From Wohlfahrtiimonas sp. G9077 (lineage in GTDB: Bacteria; Pseudomonadota; Gammaproteobacteria; Cardiobacteriales; Wohlfahrtiimonadaceae), in assembly GCF_002252155.1 (NCBI RefSeq), contig NZ_NEFD01000004.1, positions 62,001 through 126,000 on the forward strand: a DNA stretch of 64,000 nt, in the 5' to 3' direction. The number at the start of each line of letters is the position of its first letter. Position 1 is the stretch's first letter. A model generated the notes under the pieces. That model worked only from the letters and a program-made list of their open reading frames with translations, searched no databases and was not told the origin of the DNA. Shown one piece after another: positions 8,449 through 18,762 of this stretch. A program made the translations under genes and the position numbers.

Positions 8449-8465
8449 AACTTACCTCACACAAC

Positions 8466-9338
8466 TTATAAGTGGAGTGACTTAATGCATTCAGAAAGTA
8501 ACTCTAACTTCTTGAGCTGAGTATACTCTTTTCTATACACCAAACCAATTTTTCTTTTTGGTACAGGGGCTTTGAAAGGGATACAAGCAATGAGCTCTTG
8601 AACGTGGTCATTGATCAATGCATACTTTGGTAAAACTGAGATGCCTTGGCCAGATGCCACAATGTTGCGGATGGTTTCTAGTGAATAATGGTGCGCATTG
8701 TTTGAGCTGATCTCAGGGCATTGTTCCACCACTTGATCACGGAAACAGTGACCAATATTAAGCAATAATGGATCATATTCATGAATCACCGCAGCATCAA
8801 TGGAAGACTCGCCAGAGAGCGGATGGTGTTTTGGTGTGATGACATAGAACTCTTCATCATACAATTCATCCACCGCCAATGAAGGCTCATAAATGGGTAA
8901 CGCCACAATGGCTGCATCGATTTCACCGCTTTTAAGCATCGGAATGATGTTGTCCGTTGTGTTTTCAAAGATATTGAGCGTCAATTCCGGCGCCGCTTCT
9001 TTTAATACAGGGATCACGCGTGGCAGCAAATATGGGGCGATCGTAAAGATAATGCCAAGCTTCAACTCACCTTGGGCAGAGTTAATGGAAACGCGTAACT
9101 CTTTGAGTTGTTGCACAATGGCAAAAATCTGTTTAACCTTAGGTAAGGCCTCTAAACCTTCGGGCGTTAAGAACACTTCGCTGGCAGAACGCTCAAAAAG
9201 CGTCACACCCAATGAATATTCTAAGTTTTTGATGCCAATCGAGAGGGCAGGTTGTGAGATAAAACATTTCTGAGCCGCGCGACCAAAGTGTTTCTCTTCG
9301 GCCACTGCTAGGAAATACCTAAGTTCGTTCAATTTCAT
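8466..9338 (-). CDS. oxyR: LysR-family peroxide sensor OxyR
   Basis: A 290-aa LysR regulator: an N-terminal winged helix-turn-helix (LNELRYFLAVAEEKHFGRAA) and an effector domain. The two redox cysteines of OxyR are visible as Cys198 and Cys207 in IGHCFRDQVVEQC, matching the E. coli Cys199/Cys208 spacing, which makes OxyR a much better call than CynR or CysB-like regulators. Peroxide oxidises these to a disulfide that activates transcription. It is divergent from sucA across a 364-base gap and lies 17 bases upstream of moaA on the same strand. Confidence 0.93.
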   Translation of the reverse strand: MKLNELRYFLAVAEEKHFGRAAQKCFISQPALSIGIKNLEYSLGVTLFERSASEVFLTPEGLEALPKVKQIFAIVQQLKELRVSINSAQGELKLGIIFTIAPYLLPRVIPVLKEAAPELTLNIFENTTDNIIPMLKSGEIDAAIVALPIYEPSLAVDELYDEEFYVITPKHHPLSGESSIDAAVIHEYDPLLLNIGHCFRDQVVEQCPEISSNNAHHYSLETIRNIVASGQGISVLPKYALINDHVQELIACIPFKAPVPKRKIGLVYRKEYTQLKKLELLSECIKSLHL

Positions 9339-9702
9339 CAGTCAGACTCCTATAAAGTAAACCACTCAAAGTTGCATTGTTATAATCATTTCATTATTTT
9401 ATCAATGATAACACCATTGCGCATAAAAAAGTTAGGTTACAGGCTTATCTTCTCGAGATCAATCTTTCAAAGTTTTGATCATAATGACTCAATTTTTCAC
9501 TTCCTTGGCACATTTAAATTATTCATTAAAAATGGCTAAAAAGTTAGGGGGTGATGAAAATATACGTTTTTCATGATTTAAAAAATTTATAATGACTCAA
9601 AAAATGATAGGGGGGTGCATTTTTTAAGAAAAAGATTGGACTATTACTCAAAAGACGATAAAATTTACGCAGCCTTCAAGCTCTAAACCAAAGAGGATAA
9701 AG
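9339..9702. other. AT-rich intergenic region between oxyR and sucA
   Basis: This 364-base gap holds no convincing ORF. It contains a 12-base direct repeat ATAATGACTCAA at 9481-9492 and 9589-9600, two G-runs in AT-rich surroundings (about 9547-9551 and 9611-9615), and the sucA promoter described separately. The length and repeats suggest a regulated promoter region. Confidence 0.5.
9636..9664 (+). promoter_or_regulatory. sucA promoter (predicted sigma-70)
   Basis: TTGGAC at 9636-9641 and TAAAAT at 9659-9664 are separated by exactly 17 bases, giving a start around 9671, about 30 bases before the sucA ATG. Matches 4 of 6 and 5 of 6 consensus bases. Confidence 0.55.
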
Positions 9703-12537
9703 ATGAAACAAATTGATAGATTTAAACAGTGGTCAGCATTGTATGGCTCGAATGCGATCTATGTAGAAGAAATGTATGAATCCTATTTATCTGACCCACA
9801 TTCTGTATCAGAAGAGTGGGCCGCATTTTTTAAGGACTTCAAAAACGACGAAACCATCAACGTATCTCACGCGGCTGTTAAAGAATCCTTTAAAGAATTG
9901 GCAAGAATTAAAAACCAATCGGCTGCCCAATACACCATTGACCCTGTTGCTTCTGAAAAACAAGCGGCTGTGTTGCGTTTAATTGAAGCGTATCGCATGC
10001 GTGGTCACCAAGCGGCTGAATTGTGTCCTGTGCACATTCGTGATCGCCAAATCATTCCTGAATTGTCACCAGAATATCACGGCTTAAGCAGCCAAGATTT
10101 TGAATCTGAGTTCAACACAGGCACATTGACCAACGTTGCACAGATGAAGTTAAAAGACATCATCAAAATTTTAAACAGAACCTATACGCAATCGATCGGT
10201 GCAGAATACATGCACATCACAAAAACCGAAGAGCGCACATGGATTCAAAATCAGCTAGAAAGCGTTAATAATAATATTAAGTTCTCTAAAGAACAAAAAA
10301 TCGAAACTTTAAAAGAGTTGATCTCCGCAGAAGGTTTAGAGCGTTATTTACACACACGTTATGTGGGCCAAAAACGTTTCTCACTTGAAGGTAGTGACGC
10401 CTTAATTCCACTCATGCATGAGTTGATTGATGAATCAAGTGAAGAGGGTGCAGAAGAAGTCATCATTGGTATGGCGCACCGTGGTCGTTTGAACATGCTT
10501 GTGAACATCTTAGGTAAAGCACCGAAAGATTTATTTGATGAGTTTGAAGGTAAACGCACCGTTGAACGCGGCGCCGGTGACGTAAAATATCACATGGGTT
10601 TCTCTTCAAGCATCCAAACAAAACATGGCGATTTACACTTAGCGTTGATGTTTAACCCATCGCATTTAGAAATCGTTGATCCTGTGACTGAAGGCTCTGT
10701 GCGTGCTCGTTTAGAACGCCGTGCAGAAAACTTATCCCCATTACCATTTAGCAAAGTATTGCCTGTGTTGATTCACGGGGATGCGGCATTTGCAGGCCAA
10801 GGCGTTGTGATGGAAACGTTACAATTGTCAGAAGTACGTGGTTATCGTTGTGGCGGTACTGTTCACATCATCGTTAATAACCAAATCGGCTTTACCACAT
10901 CTAACCCATTAGACGTGCGTTCATCTGCCTACAGCTCTGACGTTGCTAAATTGATCCAAGCCCCAATTTTCCACGTCAATGGTGATGATCCAGAAGCGGT
11001 GAAATTCATTGCAGAATTGGCCATCAATTATCGTCAAAAATTCAATAAAGACGTCGTGATTGACTTAGTATCATATCGTCGTTTAGGTCACAACGAAGCG
11101 GATGAACCAAGCGCAACTCAACCAATGATGTACAAGAAAATCAAAGCGCACCAAACACCAGCTGCCGTATATGCTGAGCGCTTGATTGCTGAAGGCACCA
11201 TCACACAAGCTGAATACAAAGCGATGACCAAAGCATATCGTGATCGTTTAGAAGAAGGTAAATCAGTGGGTTATCCAACGATTCCTGCCATCAACGATAC
11301 ATACACGAAAAAATGGGCAAAATTCTTAAAAGATTCCCCTAAATTTGGTACACCTGAACAAGTGGTGCCAAAAACAGCCGTACCAGCGTCTGAAATCAAA
11401 GCATTGGCTGAAGAGATGAGCGTATTGCCACAAGGCTTTACATTGCATCCACGTGTTCAAAAAATCTATGAAGACCGCATCAAAATGGCAGCGGGCGCTG
11501 CACCGATTGATTGGGGATTTGCAGAAAACATGGCATACGCGACTTTATTAAAAGAAGGTCATGGCGTACGCATTTCAGGTCAAGACTCAGGTCGTGGTAC
11601 ATTCTTCCATCGTCATGCGGTGTTCCACAACCAAGTGGATGGTTCAAGTTACGTGCCATTACAACACGTGAGCAATGGTGCGCGCTTTACCGTGATTGAC
11701 TCCATTTTATCTGAAGCAGCTGTGATGGGCTTTGAATATGGTTATGCCGCCACTGAACCAGACTCACTTGTGATCTGGGAAGGTCAATTTGGTGACTTTG
11801 CCAACGGCGCGCAAGTGGTGATCGATCAGTTCGTGTCTGCCGGTGAAACCAAATGGATGCGTTTATGCGGCTTAACATTGTTATTGCCACATGGTTATGA
11901 AGGTCAAGGTCCTGAGCACTCCTCAGCGCGTCCTGAACGCTTCTTGCAAATGTGTGCGGAAAACAATATGTCTGTTGTTGTGCCAACAACGCCTGCGCAA
12001 ACATTCCACTTATTCCGTCGTCAAGTGTTGCAAGAGTATCGCAAACCATTGATCTGCTTCTCTCCAAAGAGCTTGTTGCGTCATAAATTGGCGGTGAACA
12101 CCTTAGAAGATTTAACTGATGGTGCATTCCAACCAATGATTCCTGAGAGTAAAGAGCTTGAGAATAAAAAAGTGGATACACTCGTGATTTCTGTGGGTAA
12201 AATCTACTATGATTTATTCGAAATGCGCGAAGAGAAAGCATTGAACAACTTTGCATTGGTGCGTTTAGAAGAGATCTATCCATTCCCAGCAGCACAATTG
12301 GCAGAGATTGTGGCCACTTATCCAAACTTGAAAGAAATCGTGTTTGTTCAAGATGAGCCAAGAAACCAAGGTTATGCCTTCTTTGTTCGTGACTATTTGG
12401 ATGTTCATGCATCGAAGAAAGTTTCCATTCGTTACGTAACAAGAGAAGCGAGTGCATCACCTGCTGTGGGTTATAACAGCGTGCATGTAGAACAGCAGCA
12501 ACAATTGTTACAACAAACTTTTAATATGAGTTTATAA
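9703..12537 (+). CDS. sucA: 2-oxoglutarate dehydrogenase E1 component
   Basis: A 944-aa thiamine-diphosphate enzyme, the usual SucA length. The N-terminal subunit-binding segment ([19 protein letters not shown]) is typical of Suc[12 protein letters not shown] lies in the dehydrogenase domain, [16 protein letters not shown] in the ThDP-binding region, and the transketolase-type domain has [20 protein letters not shown]. It decarboxylates 2-oxoglutarate in the TCA cycle and passes the succinyl group to SucB's lipoyl arm. It is first in sucA-sucB-lpdA. Confidence 0.98.
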   Translation: MKQIDRFKQWSALYGSNAIYVEEMYESYLSDPHSVSEEWAAFFKDFKNDETINVSHAAVKESFKELARIKNQSAAQYTIDPVASEKQAAVLRLIEAYRMRGHQAAELCPVHIRDRQIIPELSPEYHGLSSQDFESEFNTGTLTNVAQMKLKDIIKILNRTYTQSIGAEYMHITKTEERTWIQNQLESVNNNIKFSKEQKIETLKELISAEGLERYLHTRYVGQKRFSLEGSDALIPLMHELIDESSEEGAEEVIIGMAHRGRLNMLVNILGKAPKDLFDEFEGKRTVERGAGDVKYHMGFSSSIQTKHGDLHLALMFNPSHLEIVDPVTEGSVRARLERRAENLSPLPFSKVLPVLIHGDAAFAGQGVVMETLQLSEVRGYRCGGTVHIIVNNQIGFTTSNPLDVRSSAYSSDVAKLIQAPIFHVNGDDPEAVKFIAELAINYRQKFNKDVVIDLVSYRRLGHNEADEPSATQPMMYKKIKAHQTPAAVYAERLIAEGTITQAEYKAMTKAYRDRLEEGKSVGYPTIPAINDTYTKKWAKFLKDSPKFGTPEQVVPKTAVPASEIKALAEEMSVLPQGFTLHPRVQKIYEDRIKMAAGAAPIDWGFAENMAYATLLKEGHGVRISGQDSGRGTFFHRHAVFHNQVDGSSYVPLQHVSNGARFTVIDSILSEAAVMGFEYGYAATEPDSLVIWEGQFGDFANGAQVVIDQFVSAGETKWMRLCGLTLLLPHGYEGQGPEHSSARPERFLQMCAENNMSVVVPTTPAQTFHLFRRQVLQEYRKPLICFSPKSLLRHKLAVNTLEDLTDGAFQPMIPESKELENKKVDTLVISVGKIYYDLFEMREEKALNNFALVRLEEIYPFPAAQLAEIVATYPNLKEIVFVQDEPRNQGYAFFVRDYLDVHASKKVSIRYVTREASASPAVGYNSVHVEQQQQLLQQTFNMSL

Positions 12538-12568
12538 AATACCACCAAAGATTTTTAAGGAGAATCTC

Positions 12569-13774
12569 ATGAGTATCGAAATTAAAGTTCCTGTGTTACC
12601 TGAGTCGGTTGCTGATGCGCTCTTAGCCGTTTGGCATGTTAAAGAAGGCGACTTTGTAGAAGAAGGCGACAACTTAGTTGATTTAGAAACAGATAAAGTG
12701 ATGCTTGAAGTGCCAGCCACTGTGAGCGGTACCATTCAATCCATCAAAATCGCTGAAGGCACAAACGTGACGGCAGGCGAAGTCTTAGCCGTATTGGTAG
12801 AAGGCGCAGCTGCACCGAAAGCTGAAGCTGCACCTGCAGAAGCCCCTAAAGCTGAGGCTGAATCTGCTCACAAATTATCACCTGCTGTGAAAGTATTGGT
12901 GGAAGAGAATAAATTAGACATCTCTGTGATTCCTGCAACGGGTAAAGATGGTCGCCATACGAAAGAAGACATTTTGAACTTCTTAGAAAAAGGCGCAGCC
13001 GCACCAAAAGCAGCCGCACCTGCAGCGCCAAAAGCGGCTGCACCTGCAGCACCTTTAAACGTTGTGAGCGGTAACCGCACAGAGCAACGCGTACCGATGA
13101 CACGTTTACGTGCAACCATCGCAGAGCGTTTATTAGAAGCGAAAAACAGCACAGCCATGCTCACAACATTCAATGAAGTGAACATGAAAAATGTGATCGA
13201 ATTGCGTAAAAAATACAAAGACGAATTCGAAAAACGTCATGGCATTAAATTAGGCTTCATGTCTTTCTTTGTGAAAGCAGCTGTTGAAGCATTGAAAAAA
13301 TATCCTGCAGTGAATGCATCGATCGATGGCAATGACATGATCTATCATGGTTACTTTGACATTGGTGTTGCGGTTTCTTCACCACGCGGTTTAGTGGTGC
13401 CTGTGATCCGTGATGCAGACCAAAAATCTTTGGCAGAAATTGAAAAAACCATCATGGATTTTGCAATTCGCGCGAAAGAAGGCAAATTAGGTTTAGAAGA
13501 CATGACAGGCGGTACATTCACTGTGACAAACGGCGGTGTATTCGGTTCGATGTTATCAACGCCAATCATCAACCCACCACAAAGCGGTATTTTGGGCATG
13601 CACAAAACGTACGATCGCCCAATTGCGGAAAATGGCCAAGTTGTGATCGCGCCAATGATGTACTTAGCGCACTCTTATGATCACCGCATCATCGATGGTA
13701 AAGAAGCTGTGGGCTTCTTAGTGGCCATTAAAGATGCGATCGAAGATCCAACTCGTTTATTGTTAGACATCTAA
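12569..13774 (+). CDS. sucB: Dihydrolipoamide succinyltransferase (E2)
   Basis: A 401-aa E2 protein. One N-terminal lipoyl domain carries the modified lysine in [13 protein letters not shown] (near residue 42); an Ala/Pro-rich linker, a peripheral-subunit-binding domain ([14 protein letters not shown]) and a second Ala/Pro linker follow; the catalytic acyltransferase domain ends with the HxxxDG motif in [13 protein letters not shown]. The linker repeats ([13 protein letters not shown]) are low-complexity, as expected. It starts 31 bases after sucA behind AAGGAG. Confidence 0.97.
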   Translation: MSIEIKVPVLPESVADALLAVWHVKEGDFVEEGDNLVDLETDKVMLEVPATVSGTIQSIKIAEGTNVTAGEVLAVLVEGAAAPKAEAAPAEAPKAEAESAHKLSPAVKVLVEENKLDISVIPATGKDGRHTKEDILNFLEKGAAAPKAAAPAAPKAAAPAAPLNVVSGNRTEQRVPMTRLRATIAERLLEAKNSTAMLTTFNEVNMKNVIELRKKYKDEFEKRHGIKLGFMSFFVKAAVEALKKYPAVNASIDGNDMIYHGYFDIGVAVSSPRGLVVPVIRDADQKSLAEIEKTIMDFAIRAKEGKLGLEDMTGGTFTVTNGGVFGSMLSTPIINPPQSGILGMHKTYDRPIAENGQVVIAPMMYLAHSYDHRIIDGKEAVGFLVAIKDAIEDPTRLLLDI

Positions 13775-13846
13775 TCAATCATTGACGCAATAGAATCGGA
13801 TTAGGGCAGTGCTTTAATCCGCTTCTTCTTGATAAGGAAAATCATC

Positions 13847-15274
13847 ATGACAAAAAAATATGACGTCATCGTCATTGGCGGCGGTCCTGCAGGTTATGTC
13901 GCAGCGATTCGTGCAGCACAATTGGGTTTGAAAACAGCATGTGTGGAAAAATGGTTGTCACCAGAAGGTGATCCTGTCTTAGGCGGTACATGCTTGAACG
14001 TGGGTTGTATTCCTTCTAAAGCATTGTTGGAATCTTCGCATCATTTTGCATATGCCAAAGATGGCTTTAGCGCACACGGCATCAAAATGGGCGGCGTTGG
14101 CATTGACGTTGAACAAATGATCGCACGTAAAGATGGCATTGTGAAACAATTGACAGGCGGCATCGCACAATTATTCAAAGCGAACAAAATTGACTGGTTG
14201 CAAGGCGAAGGTACATTATTCCCTGAGCGCACCGTTAAAGTGAAAGATCACATGGGTGAAGTGTCTGAATATCAAGCGGATAACATCATTTTAGCGGCCG
14301 GTTCAACACCGATTGATATTGGTGCAGCACCGATTGATGGTAAACGTGTGATCGATTCAGCAGGTGCTTTAGCCTTGACTGAAGTGCCAAAACGTTTAGG
14401 CGTGATTGGCGGCGGCGTGATCGGTTTAGAGATGGCGAGCGTTTGGTCTCGTTTAGGCTCTGAAGTTGTGATTTTTGAAGCGATGGACAGTTTCTTAGCC
14501 GGTGCAGATGCTGGCATTGCGCGTGATGCCCTTCGTTCATTCACAAAACAAGGCTTAGATGTGCGTTTAGGTGCGCGCGTATTGTCCACAGTTACATCTA
14601 AAAAAGATGTGAAAGTGACATACTCAAACACTGAAGGCGAACATGCTGAAACCTTTGATTACTTATTGGTAGCCGTTGGCCGTACGCCATACACCACAAA
14701 CTTGGTGGATCCAAGTGTTGATTTGGTGATGGATGGTCCGCGCGTACATGTGGATGGCAACTGTGCCACAAACATTCCTGGTGTTTGGGCAATCGGTGAC
14801 TTGGTGCGCGGCCCAATGCTTGCGCATAAAGGTTCTGAAGAAGGTGTGGCAGTGGCTGAGCGCATTGCTGGTAAATATTCATTTGTGGACTATGATTTAG
14901 TGCCATTTGTGATCTACACAGCGCCAGAAATTGCTTGGGTGGGTAAAACTGAACAAGCTTGTAAACAAGAAGGTTTAGACATTAAAGTGGGCAGCTTCCC
15001 ATTTGCAGCATCAGGCCGCGCCCGCGCGATGGATGCCGCTGAAGGTCAAGTGAAAATCATTGCCGATGCTAAATCAGACAAAATCTTGGGCGTACACATC
15101 TTTGGGCCAAATGCTTCTGAATTGATTCATGAAGCGGTGGTGGGCATGAGCTTTGATGCATCTGCAGAAGACATTGCACGCATCATGCATGCACACCCAA
15201 CATTGGCAGAATCTGTGAAAGAAGCAGCGTTAGCGGTGCATAAAGAAGCGATTCACGCTGTCAATAAAAAATAA
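13847..15274 (+). CDS. lpdA: Dihydrolipoamide dehydrogenase (E3)
   Basis: A 475-aa flavoprotein disulfide reductase. It has the FAD dinucleotide fold VIGGGPAGYVAAIRAAQLG, the redox disulfide GGTCLNVGCIPSKALL, a second NAD-binding fold (GVIGGGVIGLEMASVW) and the C-terminal HAHPTLAESVKEA with the catalytic His-Glu pair. It reoxidises the lipoyl arm of SucB. I use the ATG at 13847, with AAGGAAA upstream, rather than the TTG at 13829. This lpd is dedicated to the suc operon; any pyruvate dehydrogenase copy is outside the window. Confidence 0.96.
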   Translation: MTKKYDVIVIGGGPAGYVAAIRAAQLGLKTACVEKWLSPEGDPVLGGTCLNVGCIPSKALLESSHHFAYAKDGFSAHGIKMGGVGIDVEQMIARKDGIVKQLTGGIAQLFKANKIDWLQGEGTLFPERTVKVKDHMGEVSEYQADNIILAAGSTPIDIGAAPIDGKRVIDSAGALALTEVPKRLGVIGGGVIGLEMASVWSRLGSEVVIFEAMDSFLAGADAGIARDALRSFTKQGLDVRLGARVLSTVTSKKDVKVTYSNTEGEHAETFDYLLVAVGRTPYTTNLVDPSVDLVMDGPRVHVDGNCATNIPGVWAIGDLVRGPMLAHKGSEEGVAVAERIAGKYSFVDYDLVPFVIYTAPEIAWVGKTEQACKQEGLDIKVGSFPFAASGRARAMDAAEGQVKIIADAKSDKILGVHIFGPNASELIHEAVVGMSFDASAEDIARIMHAHPTLAESVKEAALAVHKEAIHAVNKK

Positions 15275-15292
15275 TCATTGTTTCTCGCAATG

Positions 15293-15323
15293 AAAAAAGC
15301 TTGTGGTGACACAAGCTTTTTTT
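15293..15323. terminator. Bidirectional intrinsic terminator between lpdA and the MATE gene
   Basis: GCTTGTG (15299-15305) pairs with CACAAGC (15310-15316) around a GTGA loop, flanked by six A on the left and seven T on the right, so it can stop transcription from both convergent genes. Confidence 0.9.
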
Positions 15324-15332
15324 ATGGGTGAT

Positions 15333-16664
15333 TTATATGATGTGTCGGTAACGAATGTATGCCCAATATACGACAGGAATGGCCAGTAAAAATGAGCTCA
15401 GCGGCATGCTGATCCATACGCCATCGAGCCCAAAGTATTTGGGCACAATGAGTAAAAATGGCACTTGAATGAGTAGATTACCGATGGAGATCACCAAGGC
15501 TTTTGAGCCTTCGCCAATGGCTTGGAAAAAGACAGTGACCATCACAAATACACCTTCTAAAAAGAGCAGGGCTAAATGAATGTTGATGGCATGAATGGTG
15601 ACCTTAGAGAGCTCTTTGTCACTCGTAAAGAGCAGCGTGAAAAAGCCTGGGAAGATTTGCAGTAAGAGGGTCAATCCAATGCCATATGTCATGCCCACAA
15701 TCACCATCATGCGGATGATGGCGCGCGTGGATAAAAAATTTTCACGGCCATACAAACGGCTGATGATGGGCTGTACGCCATTGGCGATCCCTTCCATGCC
15801 AAGATAATAAATGGTGACGATGTAACCGGTAATGGTGTAAGCAGAAACCGCGATGGTGCCGCCATATTTCACCAGCATCATGTGATGGAGCATCATGATA
15901 AAGCCCACATAAATGTACATGAAAAAGGTGGAAGCACCGTTGATGACGATCTCTTTAAGTAATTTCGGGCGCGGTTTAAAGTGGCGCCATTGAAGATTTT
16001 CACCGCTTTGATACAAAATGTAATAGAGCCCTAAAAACATGGCGCAGGATTCGCCAATGATGCTTGCTAGCGCTGCCCCAAAGATCGACCATTCCCACAC
16101 CACAATCATAAAATATGAACAAATGATGTTAATGGTGACGCCAATGGCCATATATAACGTGGCACGGTAAGGATTGCCCATATTGCGCACCAAAAATGGC
16201 AAGGCAAGGCTACCAATCACTAAGGGCGAGCTCACTGCAAAGACGCGGATGAAATCCACCGCCATGAGGGCAGCGGTTTGGAAGGTTTTGCTCACTTGAT
16301 ATTGCGGATCACCAAGCATATAGACCAAGCTTGGCGCAGCAACGTATAAAATAATGCCAAAAATGAGGCCGGGAATGAGGATTAATGGGATGGATTGACC
16401 AATGATGGCTCTGGCGGTTTCATCATCTTCAGCGCCTTTAGCAATCGAATAAAGGCTGCCGGTACCGACGCCCACTAAGAGCCCGAAACCCAGTAAAACA
16501 GTGATGTAGGACCAGCCAATATTGACGCCAGCTAAGCCCTCAGGACCGATGAAATGGCCAATGAAAAAGCCATCGATTAATTGATAAGTGCCGCTGATGA
16601 GCATGGCACCTAACGTTGGAATCACGTAGCTTATGAATAATAAGCGCAGTGTTTTTTGACTCAC
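15333..16664 (-). CDS. MATE-family efflux transporter
   Basis: A 443-aa protein with about 12 predicted membrane segments in the two-lobed MATE arrangement, including the N-terminal segment PTLGAMLISGTYQLIDGFFI and a mid-protein TITGYIVTIYYLGMEGIANG. MATE proteins export cationic drugs or metabolites by Na+ or H+ antiport. It starts with GTG at 16664, with GAGG 5 bases upstream. It is monocistronic, and there is no neighbouring regulator that would suggest a substrate. Confidence 0.85.
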   Translation of the reverse strand: MSQKTLRLLFISYVIPTLGAMLISGTYQLIDGFFIGHFIGPEGLAGVNIGWSYITVLLGFGLLVGVGTGSLYSIAKGAEDDETARAIIGQSIPLILIPGLIFGIILYVAAPSLVYMLGDPQYQVSKTFQTAALMAVDFIRVFAVSSPLVIGSLALPFLVRNMGNPYRATLYMAIGVTINIICSYFMIVVWEWSIFGAALASIIGESCAMFLGLYYILYQSGENLQWRHFKPRPKLLKEIVINGASTFFMYIYVGFIMMLHHMMLVKYGGTIAVSAYTITGYIVTIYYLGMEGIANGVQPIISRLYGRENFLSTRAIIRMMVIVGMTYGIGLTLLLQIFPGFFTLLFTSDKELSKVTIHAINIHLALLFLEGVFVMVTVFFQAIGEGSKALVISIGNLLIQVPFLLIVPKYFGLDGVWISMPLSSFLLAIPVVYWAYIRYRHII

Positions 16665-16834
16665 AAAGACCTCGGAGTTAGGGAGATGGTCAGATTATAG
16701 TCCACTTTTCAGGGCAGCGGCACAGGGGCTTGAATTATTTTTTATGAAGCTAAAAAGCGCAGTTGTCTCGATGCATGCAATTGAGATTTGATATCATCTG
16801 GCAAATGTGATAGAGTTTTTTGCGTTGAACATTT

Positions 16835-16951
16835 ATCTTTGGGGCAAGGTGAGAAGGCAACTTCAATTCCTGACCGGCGGTGACAGTCCGCGAGCGCAAG
16901 CTGACTTGGTGCAATTCCAAGACCGACAGTAAAGTCTGGATGGTAAAAGAT
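16835..16951 (+). ncRNA. FMN riboswitch (RFN element)
   Basis: The region carries the conserved FMN-aptamer blocks in order: GGGGCAAGGTGAGAAGGCAA, AATTCCTGACCGGCGGT, GTCCGCGAGC, GGTGCAATTCC, AGACCGACAGT and AAAGTCTGGATGG. The closing P1 stem is ATCTTT (16835-16840) with AAAGAT (16946-16951). It precedes ribD, the classical RFN target. The downstream hairpin over the ribD ribosome site indicates control of translation start. Confidence 0.95.
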
Positions 16952-16998
16952 GAATGGGATAGAGACGGCGTGCCATCCGGCGGGTCGTGGCTGTCTGT

Positions 16999-17032
16999 TA
17001 TGCCCCGAAAATAAATGAATAAAGAGGGCATA
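16999..17032 (+). promoter_or_regulatory. Ribosome-site-sequestering hairpin of the FMN riboswitch
   Basis: ATGCCC at 17000-17005 is complementary to GGGCAT at 17026-17031, with an extra T-A pair at 16999/17032. The right arm covers the 3' half of the AGAGGG Shine-Dalgarno (17024-17028) and touches the first base of the ribD ATG (17032). No T-run follows, so this looks like a translational OFF-switch, not a terminator. Confidence 0.65.
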
Positions 17033-18138
17033 TGAACAAGCTAACGGAATCAGATTTAAGGTTTTTAGAGCGCGCCATTGCATTGGCAACCGTGCCGGTT
17101 GGTGCTGTGTCACCGAACCCTTATGTGGGCGCAGTCATCGTCAAAGCAGGCAAAATCATTGGTGAAGGTTTTCATGCCAAAGCAGGCACTGCACATGCAG
17201 AAGTTGTGGCGATTGCAAATGCAACAGAATCCACACAAGGTGCTACCATTTATGTGTCATTAGAGCCATGTTGCCATCATGGTAAAACAGGGCCATGCAC
17301 CGAAGCCATTTTAAAGGCAGGCATTACGCGTGTTGTGTATGCCACAGAAGATCCGAATCCAAATGTTGCCGGGCGTGGCAAAGCATTTTTACAAGCCCAT
17401 GGCATTGAAGTCATCTGTGCAGATGATTCCACCGCCCGCGCCATCAATCGCATCTTTTTTCATAATCAATTGACGCAATCGACTTTTGTGACATTAAAAG
17501 CAGGCTTAAGTTTAGATGGCAAAATTGCCTCTAAAACCGGTGATTCACAATGGATTACGTGCCAAGCTGCGCGCAAAAAAGCCCATGAGCTCAGAGCCCT
17601 GCACGATGCCATTTTGATTGGCAAACGCACGTTACTCAATGATGATCCTGCTTTAACCGTGCGTTTAGAGGGTGATTATCGTAACCCTGTGCGCATTGTG
17701 TTATTGAGAAATTTTGATGGTATCGCACATGCTAATTACCAAATCTTTGAGACAACTGCAGCAAAAACGCTAATCATTCACCCAAATACAGCTCTGATGG
17801 ATGATGCTCTTAAAGCTGATTTAACAGCAAAAGGCGTGATGATTCATGCATTGCCTGCGATTGATCCGGCAACATTACTGACTCACCTTTATGGTCAGGG
17901 CATCATGAGTGTGCTCTTAGAAGGTGGCAGCAGCATTTATAACGCCTTTTTATCCGCCGGCAAAGTGGATGAATTGGCGCTTTTTTATGGCCCACGTTTG
18001 ATTGGTGATGATGCGCCCAGTTTATGGGATCACAGCGGCATTGAAAGACTCAGTGATGCCCCGATTCTAAACATCGCACACACAGAATGCTTAGGGCAAT
18101 CGATTTATGTACAAGCAACCTTTAAGGAGGTTGAATAA
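17032..18138 (+). CDS. ribD: Bifunctional riboflavin deaminase/reductase RibD
   Basis: A 368-aa two-domain enzyme. The N-terminal deaminase domain has the zinc ligands in TAHAEVVAI and LEPCCHHGKTGPC; the C-terminal reductase domain (from about residue 145, FVTLKAGLSLDGKIA) has the NADPH-binding SVLLEGGSSIYNAF. It catalyses the deamination and side-chain reduction steps of riboflavin synthesis. First gene of ribD-ribE-ribBA-ribH under the FMN riboswitch; its stop overlaps the ribE start (TAATG). Confidence 0.97.
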   Translation: MNKLTESDLRFLERAIALATVPVGAVSPNPYVGAVIVKAGKIIGEGFHAKAGTAHAEVVAIANATESTQGATIYVSLEPCCHHGKTGPCTEAILKAGITRVVYATEDPNPNVAGRGKAFLQAHGIEVICADDSTARAINRIFFHNQLTQSTFVTLKAGLSLDGKIASKTGDSQWITCQAARKKAHELRALHDAILIGKRTLLNDDPALTVRLEGDYRNPVRIVLLRNFDGIAHANYQIFETTAAKTLIIHPNTALMDDALKADLTAKGVMIHALPAIDPATLLTHLYGQGIMSVLLEGGSSIYNAFLSAGKVDELALFYGPRLIGDDAPSLWDHSGIERLSDAPILNIAHTECLGQSIYVQATFKEVE

Positions 18139-18761
18139 TGTTTACAGGCATTATTGAGGAAGTGGGAACACTTCAAAGCAAACAGCAGCGCGGCGACGTG
18201 ATCACCATTAAGGTGGGTTGCCGCGCCATTTTAGCGGATGTGAAAATTGGCGACAGCATCGCGAGCAACGGCGTGTGTTTGACGGTGACAAAGTTCGATG
18301 CACAAAGCTTTGAAGCGGATTTAACGCCCGAAAGTCTAAAGCGCAGCACTTTTGCCACATTGCCAATGGGCAGCCCGATTAATTTAGAGCGTGCTTTATT
18401 GGCAAACAGCCGTTTAGATGGTCATTTGGTCTCTGGCCATGTGGACACCATCACGCAATTGACACGTTTACAAAAGTTGCAAAACAGTTATGTATTGAGT
18501 TTTCGATTGGACAAAGCGCACCAAAAAATGGTGGTGGAAAAGGGTTCAATTGCCATCAATGGCATCAGTTTGACGGTCACAGATGTAACGATGAATGGTT
18601 TTAGCGTGAGTGTCATTCCGCACACGTTTGAGATTACCAATTTACACAGCCTAAAAGAGGGCAGCCGCGTCAATATCGAATTTGATCAGCTTGGCAAATA
18701 CATTTTAAAAGAGCAGGCTTCGACCTTAACTTACGACAAATTAGCACAATGGGGATATTAA
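18138..18761 (+). CDS. ribE: Riboflavin synthase alpha chain
   Basis: A 207-aa protein made of two tandem lumazine-binding repeats, the first opening with MFTGIIEEVG and containing SNGVCLTV, the second with LVSGHVDTI and INGISLTVTDV. It dismutates two 6,7-dimethyl-8-ribityllumazine molecules to riboflavin. The family's usual length is about 200-215. Translation is coupled to ribD by TAATG and preceded by AAGGAGG. Confidence 0.96.
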   Translation: MFTGIIEEVGTLQSKQQRGDVITIKVGCRAILADVKIGDSIASNGVCLTVTKFDAQSFEADLTPESLKRSTFATLPMGSPINLERALLANSRLDGHLVSGHVDTITQLTRLQKLQNSYVLSFRLDKAHQKMVVEKGSIAINGISLTVTDVTMNGFSVSVIPHTFEITNLHSLKEGSRVNIEFDQLGKYILKEQASTLTYDKLAQWGY

Positions 18762-18762
18762 G

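Noticed and set aside
11687-12460. 257-codon ORF antisense to sucA
   Set aside because: Composition mirrors sucA codon usage; no recognisable domain and it lies wholly within an essential conserved gene.
12960-13080. Short Ala/Pro repeat in sucB as a DNA repeat array
   Set aside because: It is the usual flexible linker between E2 domains.
16742-17113. Antisense ORFs over the FMN riboswitch
   Set aside because: No ribosome site; open frames result from the riboswitch sequence, and both cross the start of ribD.
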